From the NCBI RefSeq assembly GCF_900128415.1, contig NZ_LT635772.1, positions 1,860,001 through 1,924,000 of the forward strand: 64,000 nt of DNA, written 5' to 3'. Below the pieces are notes generated by a model. It had not been told where the DNA came from. It saw only the letters and a program-made list of their open reading frames with translations, and did not search any database. Within the stretch, counting starts at the first letter, position 1. Every line of letters begins with the position of its first letter. Made by a program: the position numbers and the translations under genes. Source of the stretch: Anaerococcus mediterraneensis (GTDB lineage: Bacteria > Bacillota > Clostridia > Tissierellales > Peptoniphilaceae). Shown here piece by piece: positions 42,657-51,975 of the stretch.

Positions 42657-43096
42657 TCATCCTCCTTTTTAAAATCTTCTCTAATTGTGTCATTCAAAAG
42701 CCTAAGTGCATTTTTAATCTCCAAAGCCTTCTTCTGACCCAATTTCTCGTACATCCTCTTATTTGATTCACTAATTGGTTTTAATCTCTCGTCCCTAATT
42801 TCTTCGCCCTTTGGTGTAAGTCTTAAAATCCTCATCCTCTTATCATCTTCACAGGGGATAAGGTCAATAAGCCCCTCCTTGCTTAGATTTTTTATAATAT
42901 TATTTACAGTCTGCTTGGGAGCACCAAGCTTTTCTGAAATATCCTTTTGGCTAGGATTTATCATGTGGCCAATATGGATAAGGATAATAGTTTCTAAGTC
43001 GCTAAGACCATAAAACTTGGCCCTTTCCCTATTGAGACCATTTGCACATCTGAGCAAAGAAAAAATAGAGACCATAGGATCAAGTTCAAAATTCAT
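42653..43096 (-). CDS. MarR-family transcriptional regulator
   Basis: A 147-residue winged-helix repressor. The DNA-binding core is ISEKLGAPKQTVNNIIKNLS and GLIDLIPCEDDKRMRILRLT. It is the first gene of the operon with the two ABC exporter halves and probably represses it through the dyad in the promoter. Confidence 0.92.
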   Translation of the reverse strand: MNFELDPMVSIFSLLRCANGLNRERAKFYGLSDLETIILIHIGHMINPSQKDISEKLGAPKQTVNNIIKNLSKEGLIDLIPCEDDKRMRILRLTPKGEEIRDERLKPISESNKRMYEKLGQKKALEIKNALRLLNDTIREDFKKEDE

Positions 43097-43138
43097 AAAT
43101 CCTCTCTCTCTAAAAAATCAATATTAATTAATACCTTT

Positions 43139-43166
43139 ATTATAGTACTATTTGGGACTATGTCAA
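43139..43166 (-). promoter_or_regulatory. marR-exporter promoter with operator dyad
   Basis: On the minus strand TTGACA (43161-43166), a 16-base spacer and TATAAT (43139-43144). The inverted repeat ATAGT-N10-ACTAT (43142-43161) covers the spacer, a typical position for MarR autorepression. Confidence 0.8.
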
Positions 43167-43189
43167 GAAAATAATGATATCCCTAAATC

Positions 43190-43475
43190 CATTCCCTACC
43201 AACAGTTGACAAAAATCTCCACCTACACCCACCACCAGCCAGGATCAATCCACCACCAATCACGATAGACCACAAAAACCCAAAACCAACCAAGAAAAAC
43301 CAGGAAAACCCAAAGTAAGTCACAACTCTCCAAAATAATCCACGAGATGCCACAGAAAACCAAATCTATCCACCAACAACTACAAATCACCAATAAGCAA
43401 AAACAATTTATCTACCACAAGGTACAATCTGCCAAATCCAACCACTATGAACCAAAGCCAACCACCAAAAAGTAC
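43190..43475. other. intergenic stretch with extreme strand asymmetry
   Basis: About 285 bases in which A and C dominate on the plus strand and G is scarce, with recurring CCACCA, CCAACC and CCAAA words. No gene is convincing on either strand. On the minus strand it is G/T-rich, with runs such as GGCTGGTGGTGGGTGTAGG that could form a two-tier G-quadruplex. It lies between the surface-protein terminator and the marR promoter. Confidence 0.6.
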
Positions 43476-43511
43476 AAAAAAAGACCGCAAGCTTTCGCTT
43501 ACGATCTTTTA
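43476..43511 (-). terminator. terminator of the giant surface-protein operon
   Basis: On the minus strand AAGATCGTAAGC-GAAA-GCTTGCGGTCTT, followed by seven T. The stable GAAA tetraloop and T-run make it a strong intrinsic terminator just past the stop at 43515. Confidence 0.88.
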
Positions 43512-43514
43512 GTC

Positions 43515-46500
43515 TTATTCTTCGTCCTTATTCTTTTTTTCTCTTGTAAAGAATAGTCCGACACTAGAAGCTGCTATCAATCCTAGGTAAATTTCATAGT
43601 TGGTAATTATACCTGTTTTAGGATTTAGGAAGTCTTTGACTCCATTTACAACTTTACTACCTGCTTGGCCAATAGTTTCTACAACTTTTTTGCCAGGTTT
43701 ATCTGGTTTTTTGTTGGTGTCAATTTCTACAGGTGGTTTTTCCTTTTCTTTGTCAGGAGTTTTTTCTTCTGGTTTCTTTTCAGGAGTTTTATCCTTATCC
43801 TTTTCAGGAGTTTTCTCCTTGTCAGGGTCCTTATCCTTTTCCTTGTCAGGATCTTTTTCCTTATCCTCATCACCAGGGACTATAGGGTTGTCATCTGGAC
43901 TAGGAGTAGGTATCACATCTGGACTTGGTTCTGGATTTGGTTCTGGTTCTGGTTCTGGATTTGGATTTGGTTCTGGTTCTGGCTCTGGAGTTGGTTTTGG
44001 TGTTGGTGTAGGAACTGGTGGTTTTTCACCTGGTGTTATTTCCACATCATCACCAACATAAGCATTAGTAACAGTCATATTCACTAAATCATATGTTGTC
44101 TTAATCTTATGTGTTTGGCTTGCATCTTCATAAACAGATTTGTCATTGATGACCTCTCCGTTTGCATCCAATTCAACTACATAGTAAGAATAAAGGTCTT
44201 CATTGGCATTATATTTATCTTGATAACCAAAACTTACTGTGATCAATCCATTTTGATCTGGATCTCCAGCCACTTCTACCGGTTCGCCAACTTTCTGTTC
44301 TTCTTCTTTATCAGCTATTCTCATTAATTGGAATTTGACTACAGGTCTTACAGCATCATCATCTGGAACTTTTTCCCACTTCTTATGACCTGCTACTACT
44401 ATTCTTCTTTCTGGATCTTGGAAGGTGTTAGTAATATTAAAGGCGATAGTCTCACCGTTAGTATTTACTGTATCCTTTGTTATTTCAGACCTATAAGAAT
44501 TTTCTCCAACCTTATAAATCTTATCTGTTCCAACTCCTAGTTCTTTAACTTCATAGCTGTATTCGTAGCCATCAGTGTCATGTTTTGGAAGGTTTCTCCA
44601 AACATAGGTTATAGTATCGGACTTGCCATTATTTAATGTTTCAAGCCTATATTCATTAGTAACATCTTCTAGACTACTACCAACTTTAGCACTTGTCCTT
44701 AGGAGTTGAAGTGTTACAGCTGTGTGGTCAGCTTCTGGTCCACCGACCCAAATCTTTGTAGCCCTTACTGTGAGGTCATTTTGATTAATGACGTTTTTAT
44801 TTGTTACAGTTAAGTTTACTTCATCGCTGCTATTTACAGCCACTACAAATTTTTCGCTTTGAGTTTGTTCGCTATCTCCTATAGCAAAGTATGGAGTATA
44901 ACCTTGGGTTTGTGTTTCTTTGACAGTGTATTTACCATAGCCTAGGTTTTTAAAAGTCTTAGACTCATTAGCTCCAAGTTGGAATTCTTCGCTAGTTCCA
45001 TCTGGTTTAGTGATTGTAAACTTAAATTTAATAGGTTCTGCAGCAGACCTTGTTGAGTATGTTGTCCTTGTTGGAACATTTTCAAGCTTCTTGGTAATTG
45101 TTATCTTACCATCTTTGGCTATCTTTGTATTTGTAACTGTTAGGCCTTTTTCAACCTTTACATAACCTTCAGGTTTAGCATCATTGCCATTGGCATCTAC
45201 TTCTTTTACAGAATAGATGTATTTATTGCCGTTTTCATCAGTTAGGTCTTGTTTTTCCCAAGTAACTTTTGCAGTTCCAGCTGGAAGTTCTTTTACATCT
45301 GCATTTTCTACTGGTTGGCATTCCTTACAGTCATCTAATTTTCTGTAAAGTTTGAAGTAGGTGGTTGGTGGAGTCTCCTTATCTGCCAAGCCTTCCCAAA
45401 CTTTTTCAGCCTCGATATTTCCTTTTGGAACTTGGTAGGTGTTTGTGATGGTATTGCCTTCTTGGCTTACCTCATAAGTGTTGTTGCCAACTTTTACTTT
45501 GTTGTCAGTAACATTAGCTTCTTCTATACTATAAGTGTATGCCTTGCCATCATCGTTGATTCTTGATAAGTCTTTCCATACATAGTTGAATTTAGAAGTG
45601 TCCTTCGCATCGCGAGATGTATCTGGAGTAACACCTTTCACTTCTTCTTTTTGTCCACCATCAACTTGTCTGTAAAGTTTTAGGTCAACCGCTGTATGGT
45701 CTGTGCTTGGACCACCTGACCAAATCTTTGTAGCCTTAACTTCAATGATATGTGGATTTGATGGTTTTACATTCTTGTTAGTAAATGTTACACTAGCTTC
45801 TTTGGCATCTTTGCTTAGGGTAACTTTTCCTGTATTGGATTCGGTTTCTTTACCATCATTAATTTTTACAAATGGAGTTAATCCCTTGGCATCAGTTTCT
45901 TCAACAGTGTATTCACCGTATAGCAAATGGTCAAGCTCTTTGCTTTCTCCAGCCTTTAATTTGAATGTCTCTTCTTTTCCATATGGGTCTGTTACCTTGA
46001 AAGTAAATTCCATTGGAGCTGCTGGAGCCCTAAACATAGATATAACTTTATTTATAGGAGTACTTTCAATCTTTTTAGTGATTGTAAGCTTAGCCATTCT
46101 GTGTTTGTTTTCATCTGGAGTATCATTTTCACCTGGTACTGTTTTTAGCTTGTTGGTAATGGTATTATTACCATTTTCAACAGTTTCCATTTGGCCTAGT
46201 ATCCAGTTGGCATTTTTAACATCAGAATTTTCATCCTTAAATGTTTCTTTTACAGAATATTCAAAAGCATTATCATTAGAATCTACTTTTGGAAGGTCAT
46301 TCCAAGTCGCTTCAGTCTTTGTTTTTGTGATTTCTTTTACTTCTGCACCTGGAACTTCAACAGGTTGATCTTGTGAATCTTTAACTTTCCTATAAAGGGT
46401 GAAGTTCATAGTTGGTACAGGATTAACATCATCTTTCCAAACTTTCTTTGCTGTAAATGTCATTGGGTCTTTAGGTTTAAATACCGCTATAAATACAGCT

Positions 46501-49500
46501 GATACTTTATTTTTAGGGATAAATGTTTCTTTATCGCTAACTTCTACATTCTTTTCATCAACCCATTTTACAAATTCATAACCTGGTTTTGGTGTAGCAG
46601 TTGAGCCTTTTATATCTTCATCTTCTGATAAGTCTTCTGAGCTAGGGCTTACGCTTCCCATTTCTGGATCTCTAGGTATATAGGTTATTTTTGATTCGCC
46701 TAGGGATTCGTAGTTGGCTACATAGATCCTATCTTCTTTGATCTCTGTGGTATCTTTTGTAAAGTCTGCATGCCAGTTTGGAGTTCCTACCTTGTAGCCC
46801 TTGTTGGCTTTTATAGTAGGAGCAGTAATATCCGCCATGGTCTTTTTAGCATTTGGATTTACATAGAAAATTGTATTTCCTTCTAGAATACCGTTTTTAT
46901 CTGTCCTAAATTCTACCTTTACATAGCCTTTTGGTTGTTCGTTTTTATTACCATTTTCATCTGTTTCTGGAATTATATCATCTAATTTTACAAAGTTGAA
47001 TTTGTAGCTTTCATCACTTGTATACTGCTTTTCAGTTATTACAGGTGACCAAGTTCCGCCTTCTGCTGTGTAGCCTAGGTCTGGAATTTTTGTTAGGGCA
47101 TCAGCCTTATCAGATAAATCAACTTCAACACCTGGTTTTACAAAGTATTTTGTTGTACCTGCTAGACTACCATTTTTAACCTCAAATGTTACTGTAACAT
47201 ATCCATCAGGTTTAGTTTGGTCTCCTGGGATTATGTTTTTTAGTTCTTCATATTGGGCTTTAATTGTTGTGTCTTTACTAAATGTTTGGGTTAATAGACT
47301 ATCCCAAGCTTGGTCTCCGTCTTTTTGCTTCCAACCTGTTTCTGGTTTTACAGTTGGAGCTGGGACTGTTACTTCTTTGTTTGGTTTTACATAGTAGACA
47401 GTTTTGCCTGTTATTTCTTTTCCATGGTCACCCTTATCAAATGTTACTGTTAGGTAGCCTGCTGGCTTATCTGTACCATCTGGATTTTCTTGTGGGATTA
47501 CGTCTCTTCTTTCGTTATAAAGAGCAGTAATTTTATCGCCGTCCTTATATTGGATTGCTTTGTTGATGCTTGTATCCCAACCTGCTGAAGTGTATCCAGT
47601 ATTTGGTTTTATAGTTGGAGCTTTATCCTCAAGCACAACTGCCTTATTAGGATTTACATAGAATGTTGTATTTCCTTCTAATTCTCCATTAGCACCCTTT
47701 TCGAATGTGACTGTGATGTATCCATCAGGTTTTTCATTTTCTCCACCTGTTGGCTTATCTTTTGGAATCACATCATCAATAGGTTTATATTGTGCTGTAA
47801 CTGTTATATCACTTAATATTTCTTTTGTATCAGCAATATTCCAGCCAGTGAACTTATAGCCTGTTTCAGCTTTTACTGTTGGTTTTGCTATTGATGTATC
47901 GCCTAATGTTTTAACTGGGTCTGCTTTTGGATTTACATAGTAAACAGTTTGACCTGTTATTGATTTACCGTTATCGCCTTTTTCAAAAGTAACTGTTACA
48001 TAGCCTTTTGGTTTGGCGTTTGGCTTTCCATTGTCATCAGTTGATGGGATTATGTCATCAAGCTTTTTGAAAGAACCTTTGACTGTGGTGTCTTGGTCAT
48101 ACTTTTTAGCTTTACTTGTATCTTTATCCCATTCTTTAAATTCATATCCTGTATCAGCTTGGGTCTTTGGTGGATTGATTGTTACTTCTTTAGATGGGTT
48201 TACAAAGTATGTTGTCTTCTCACCCTCAGCAATCTTTCCGCCTTGGCCTTCTATTTCAAAGCTTACTGTTACATAGCCTTTTGGTTTTTCTGAGTCATCA
48301 TCTTTTGTTTTTGGAATGACATCACTCAAACCATTAAAAGACCCTGTGATTGTTGCATCATCTTTATAAACTGTTGGGATTGTAGCATCCTTATCCCATG
48401 CTCCAAATTCATAGCCTGTGTTGGCACTTGTAGCTGGTGGATTGATTGTAACATATTCTGTAGGGTTTACATAGAATTTTGCAACGCCAGTAATTGAACC
48501 CTTAACTTCATCTCCAGTTTTTACTACAAATGTTACTTCCTTATAGCCTTTTGGCTTTTCATTTGGTTTGTCATTTTTATCTTTTTCCGGAATAACATTG
48601 TCAAGTTTTGTAGCCTTTGCTGTTACAACTATATCAGTGTTTATAATAGTCTCATCATTTTTGTCCCATTCTGTAAACTTGTAACCAGTTTGTGCTTCGT
48701 ATCCTGGTTTTTCAAGTTCAGCATTTCCAAGTGTTATACCTGCATTTTTCTTTACATAATATGCTTTTTGCTCTGTTAATTTTAAGCCTGGGTCTGCTGC
48801 AAAAGTTACTCTTACATAGCCATCTGGTCTAACCATTGGATCTGGTACGCTTGGGTCGTAAGGAATAATATTTTCTGTTTCCTCATAGGTTGCTGTGATA
48901 GTTGTATCTTGTGTAAACTTTTTAGGAGTGCTTGGAGTATATTTTTCTCCCTCAGCATTTGCACCCATCTTCCACTCTTTGAATTTGTAAGTAGCATTAG
49001 CTTTTGGATTACTTACTGGTATAGTTACTTCCTTTTTAGGATTTACAAAGAAAACTTTGTCTCCATCCATGCTTCCTTTGTCTGTTGGTACAAACTCTAC
49101 CCTTACATAATCTTCAGGTACTGAATCAGGGTTGCTTCCATCAGGATTTGCAGGAATGACATCAGGAACTTTTTCGTAGTAAATCTTAATTGTTGTCTTC
49201 TTGTCTAGGCTATATTTTCCATCTTTTGGATTTAGTTCGATCCTGTTAAATTTATAGCCTGTAAACTTAGGGGCAGTTTCTTCTGTAAAGACATCATTAG
49301 CTATAGTTTCGCCAGCTTTGCCTTCTTTTTCTGTTGGATAGTTTTCTGTGTCAATTCTAAATTCATCAGCAATAGGCTTGCCGTCTAGGTCAAGGTATTT
49401 AACAAGAGCGCTGGCTTGTTCATAGTGGGCGTAGAAAATTTCTGGTGTATAACCATCCTCAGGGTATGTTGTCCAATCCCAATTTGGGACCTTTACTACA

Positions 49501-51974
49501 TAACCATCAGCAATTTTTGATCCGTCATCTGCCTTGTCTTGCCATTCTTTAAATTCAGCCTTGTCTTTATTTGGAAGGCCGTATTCGCTTTCTATTTCTG
49601 CCCTAGCTTCTTCAAAGGTTACTGGGTTGTCACCTGTAAACATATACACCCAAAGAGTCTTTTGAGTATCTTGTCCAAGTGAACCACCATTGGCATCGAA
49701 AACTACTTTAAAGTAAGCATTATCATTATTCGGATCTTTTGTTGTTACTTTTTTATTGTATTTGTAAGTGACTGTATCTAGTTTATCAGGATCTTTTGGG
49801 TCCTTATAGTATTTGCCCTTTATGTCATCTCTAATATTAAAGACATATCCCTTAAATTTAGGGCCTTTGCTAGGAAATTGAAGCTGATCAGCCTCTCCAC
49901 CAAGGCCACCAGATTTTTCTGAAGGGTAATCTTGTCCGGTTATCTGATACTTCGTGTCGATTTCCTTGTTATTTTCATCAAGATAAACAATCTTGATTTT
50001 CCCAGTTCCATATTTGGCGGTGATTGTAGAGTCCTTATCGTAGATTTGTCTCTTTCCAAATGTATAGTCAGACTCAACAGTATCATTATCTGCCTTTATG
50101 GTCCACTTAGAAAAGATATTGTCACCAGCTCCCACTGGGTCTTTACCTTTGCCTGGAATTTCAACTTTGGCTTTAGGATTTACATAGTAATAGGCCTTAT
50201 CTGGGTTTTGAGCTTTATCTGTCGGATCAACGGTTACCTTTACATAGTCATCAGGTATATGTGGGAACCTGCCGCCTTGGTCACTACCCTTATAGATATT
50301 TTTCAAGACCGTAATAGGGATTTCTACCTTTCTTTCAGTCCCGTCAGAGTATTTGACCTTTGCCTTTACTGTTTCAGTTCTTGAGACTTCGTCATCCTTA
50401 TTCTCTTTTACCTTGTCATAAAGAAATTTCTTTAGGTCAACGCTATCTTCTGTATATTCTTTTGTTCCGTCTACTATAGAGAATTTTACATCATCAGGTA
50501 GTGCTACAAAATCACCATTGGCATCTTTGACCTTAACTTGCCTCTTTAAATCCTCAAATGTAGGAACAAAGTCATTGGTGAATTTTGGTTCCCCTCTTCT
50601 AGGAAAGCTTCCAAATGATTCAGTAGTTTTAAGCTCTTCAACTTGGATGTCTTCGTCGGACCAAATTGCATAAAAAGTCTTGGCAGCTTTAAGGTCTTTA
50701 TAATCGCTATCAGTTGCAGGAATCTTTCCATCTTTATCTGTAGTCCAGCCCTTGAAAGCCTTACCTGGCTTTGTAGGAGTTTCGGCCTTGTCAGTTAAAG
50801 TGCCATCATAGTCAACTTCTTTTATGATTTCTTGCTTTGCCCCTTCTTCAGTAATAGAAGCAAACTTACCACCATTGGCATCAAAGGTCACTGGGATGAT
50901 CTCTGTCATGGTGAGCTTACCGCCGTTTATGACATCGTAGGTGAAGTCGTATTCGAATTTGTGGTCGCCTGACTTGACAGTCTTAACTTCATTATTTTCT
51001 TCAAAAGTTAAACCTTGTGTATCTTTCTTAATTCCTATATTAGGTTTATTATTAAGACGTTCTGCTATGACTAAATTAGGATCCCCTTGATCATCAAGGT
51101 CTCTTACAATAACTTCGTCTGTATCATTTTTTGGTAAGTCAATAGTAAGATCTTTAGTTTTTTCCTTACCCATATAGGTACCACTAAATGTTGCATCGGC
51201 TTGGATTTGTGGTCTATCTGTTTCCTTAAGGCCTGTATTCCATTTTGATGTAAATTTAGTTGATGTTACTTGTCCTAAAGTTAGCTCTAAAGTTAAATTA
51301 AATTTAATCCTGCCATCAGCGTCTGGTTCTTCAAAGGTTGGGGATGCATCCTCTGACCCAAAGAAAGTAGCTGTTAGTAGTTTGACTTTATCTGCTACAT
51401 TCTCATCTATCCTTACTTCGTAGGAAAAAGGTTCAAATTTGTTATTGAACAATGGAAGTTCGGCAGGATTTTTATCACCATCTGTCCAGGCGTATGTTCC
51501 AGCTTCAGTTATTTTTAAATAACGTTCTACACCTGTCTCAACACCTGTGTCGTCATTAATCTGTGTAAATATTAATTGTGCAGGTTTTGGATTTCCATCT
51601 TTATCTACTCCAAAGATTTCATTCCATTGGAATTCTCCACCATTAAGTCCTTTTACACTTAGTTTGGCCTTTACGTTTCCATGATACTTTAGCTTTTTTT
51701 CATCTGTTGGTTCGTTATCGTCTCCAAAATAAGGTCCTGGACTATATAAACTAACGCCTTTATCTTTGCTTTTAGTTTTTCTATTCCTCGCTGCAACCTT
51801 ATTCATTTCTATCAATGTCTTAGAATCAAATGCCTTATAATCAATCTTGCCCACAGTTGTATATTTGCCATGAGGGAGAGTACTGTCTCCCTCTGCAAAT
51901 ATCTTTTGCGGTACAAGGATTTGAATTAACATCATTAATGCTAAGAGCAATGACATTATTCGTTTTTTCATCAT
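43515..51974 (-). CDS. giant cell-wall-anchored surface protein with InlB-type, tandem and Cna-B repeats
   Basis: A 2819-residue secreted protein. Signal peptide 1-28; a beta-rich unique region to about 350; an InlB-type (Listeria-Bacteroides) repeat about 361-440; a Rib-like region about 455-560; then nine tandem modules of 86-97 residues from about 938 to 1759. Each module opens with [DN][VI]IP, followed by KPxGYVTVTF, YYVNP and a GYxFxxWD turn. From about 1838 to 2640 come Cna-B-type domains (KVWKDD, KIWSGG, KVWEG, KIWVGG, KKWEK) alternating with ITKK-type domains. A Pro/Glu/Lys linker (about 2640-2770) leads to NPKTG, a hydrophobic stretch and a basic tail. It has NPKTG instead of LPXTG. 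Likely adhesin; binding partner unknown. Confidence 0.9.
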   Translation of the reverse strand: MMKKRIMSLLLALMMLIQILVPQKIFAEGDSTLPHGKYTTVGKIDYKAFDSKTLIEMNKVAARNRKTKSKDKGVSLYSPGPYFGDDNEPTDEKKLKYHGNVKAKLSVKGLNGGEFQWNEIFGVDKDGNPKPAQLIFTQINDDTGVETGVERYLKITEAGTYAWTDGDKNPAELPLFNNKFEPFSYEVRIDENVADKVKLLTATFFGSEDASPTFEEPDADGRIKFNLTLELTLGQVTSTKFTSKWNTGLKETDRPQIQADATFSGTYMGKEKTKDLTIDLPKNDTDEVIVRDLDDQGDPNLVIAERLNNKPNIGIKKDTQGLTFEENNEVKTVKSGDHKFEYDFTYDVINGGKLTMTEIIPVTFDANGGKFASITEEGAKQEIIKEVDYDGTLTDKAETPTKPGKAFKGWTTDKDGKIPATDSDYKDLKAAKTFYAIWSDEDIQVEELKTTESFGSFPRRGEPKFTNDFVPTFEDLKRQVKVKDANGDFVALPDDVKFSIVDGTKEYTEDSVDLKKFLYDKVKENKDDEVSRTETVKAKVKYSDGTERKVEIPITVLKNIYKGSDQGGRFPHIPDDYVKVTVDPTDKAQNPDKAYYYVNPKAKVEIPGKGKDPVGAGDNIFSKWTIKADNDTVESDYTFGKRQIYDKDSTITAKYGTGKIKIVYLDENNKEIDTKYQITGQDYPSEKSGGLGGEADQLQFPSKGPKFKGYVFNIRDDIKGKYYKDPKDPDKLDTVTYKYNKKVTTKDPNNDNAYFKVVFDANGGSLGQDTQKTLWVYMFTGDNPVTFEEARAEIESEYGLPNKDKAEFKEWQDKADDGSKIADGYVVKVPNWDWTTYPEDGYTPEIFYAHYEQASALVKYLDLDGKPIADEFRIDTENYPTEKEGKAGETIANDVFTEETAPKFTGYKFNRIELNPKDGKYSLDKKTTIKIYYEKVPDVIPANPDGSNPDSVPEDYVRVEFVPTDKGSMDGDKVFFVNPKKEVTIPVSNPKANATYKFKEWKMGANAEGEKYTPSTPKKFTQDTTITATYEETENIIPYDPSVPDPMVRPDGYVRVTFAADPGLKLTEQKAYYVKKNAGITLGNAELEKPGYEAQTGYKFTEWDKNDETIINTDIVVTAKATKLDNVIPEKDKNDKPNEKPKGYKEVTFVVKTGDEVKGSITGVAKFYVNPTEYVTINPPATSANTGYEFGAWDKDATIPTVYKDDATITGSFNGLSDVIPKTKDDDSEKPKGYVTVSFEIEGQGGKIAEGEKTTYFVNPSKEVTINPPKTQADTGYEFKEWDKDTSKAKKYDQDTTVKGSFKKLDDIIPSTDDNGKPNAKPKGYVTVTFEKGDNGKSITGQTVYYVNPKADPVKTLGDTSIAKPTVKAETGYKFTGWNIADTKEILSDITVTAQYKPIDDVIPKDKPTGGENEKPDGYITVTFEKGANGELEGNTTFYVNPNKAVVLEDKAPTIKPNTGYTSAGWDTSINKAIQYKDGDKITALYNERRDVIPQENPDGTDKPAGYLTVTFDKGDHGKEITGKTVYYVKPNKEVTVPAPTVKPETGWKQKDGDQAWDSLLTQTFSKDTTIKAQYEELKNIIPGDQTKPDGYVTVTFEVKNGSLAGTTKYFVKPGVEVDLSDKADALTKIPDLGYTAEGGTWSPVITEKQYTSDESYKFNFVKLDDIIPETDENGNKNEQPKGYVKVEFRTDKNGILEGNTIFYVNPNAKKTMADITAPTIKANKGYKVGTPNWHADFTKDTTEIKEDRIYVANYESLGESKITYIPRDPEMGSVSPSSEDLSEDEDIKGSTATPKPGYEFVKWVDEKNVEVSDKETFIPKNKVSAVFIAVFKPKDPMTFTAKKVWKDDVNPVPTMNFTLYRKVKDSQDQPVEVPGAEVKEITKTKTEATWNDLPKVDSNDNAFEYSVKETFKDENSDVKNANWILGQMETVENGNNTITNKLKTVPGENDTPDENKHRMAKLTITKKIESTPINKVISMFRAPAAPMEFTFKVTDPYGKEETFKLKAGESKELDHLLYGEYTVEETDAKGLTPFVKINDGKETESNTGKVTLSKDAKEASVTFTNKNVKPSNPHIIEVKATKIWSGGPSTDHTAVDLKLYRQVDGGQKEEVKGVTPDTSRDAKDTSKFNYVWKDLSRINDDGKAYTYSIEEANVTDNKVKVGNNTYEVSQEGNTITNTYQVPKGNIEAEKVWEGLADKETPPTTYFKLYRKLDDCKECQPVENADVKELPAGTAKVTWEKQDLTDENGNKYIYSVKEVDANGNDAKPEGYVKVEKGLTVTNTKIAKDGKITITKKLENVPTRTTYSTRSAAEPIKFKFTITKPDGTSEEFQLGANESKTFKNLGYGKYTVKETQTQGYTPYFAIGDSEQTQSEKFVVAVNSSDEVNLTVTNKNVINQNDLTVRATKIWVGGPEADHTAVTLQLLRTSAKVGSSLEDVTNEYRLETLNNGKSDTITYVWRNLPKHDTDGYEYSYEVKELGVGTDKIYKVGENSYRSEITKDTVNTNGETIAFNITNTFQDPERRIVVAGHKKWEKVPDDDAVRPVVKFQLMRIADKEEEQKVGEPVEVAGDPDQNGLITVSFGYQDKYNANEDLYSYYVVELDANGEVINDKSVYEDASQTHKIKTTYDLVNMTVTNAYVGDDVEITPGEKPPVPTPTPKPTPEPEPEPNPNPEPEPEPNPEPSPDVIPTPSPDDNPIVPGDEDKEKDPDKEKDKDPDKEKTPEKDKDKTPEKKPEEKTPDKEKEKPPVEIDTNKKPDKPGKKVVETIGQAGSKVVNGVKDFLNPKTGIITNYEIYLGLIAASSVGLFFTREKKNKDEE

Positions 51975-51975
51975 A

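Noticed and set aside
43347..43556. 69-codon plus-strand frame rich in Lys and Gln
   Set aside because: Product of the A/C-biased spacer running into the 3' end of the surface gene; no start signal.
43600..44087. Two long plus-strand frames rich in Ser/Gly or Phe/Trp
   Set aside because: They are antisense shadows of the Pro/Glu/Lys linker of the giant surface protein; low complexity, no ribosome site.
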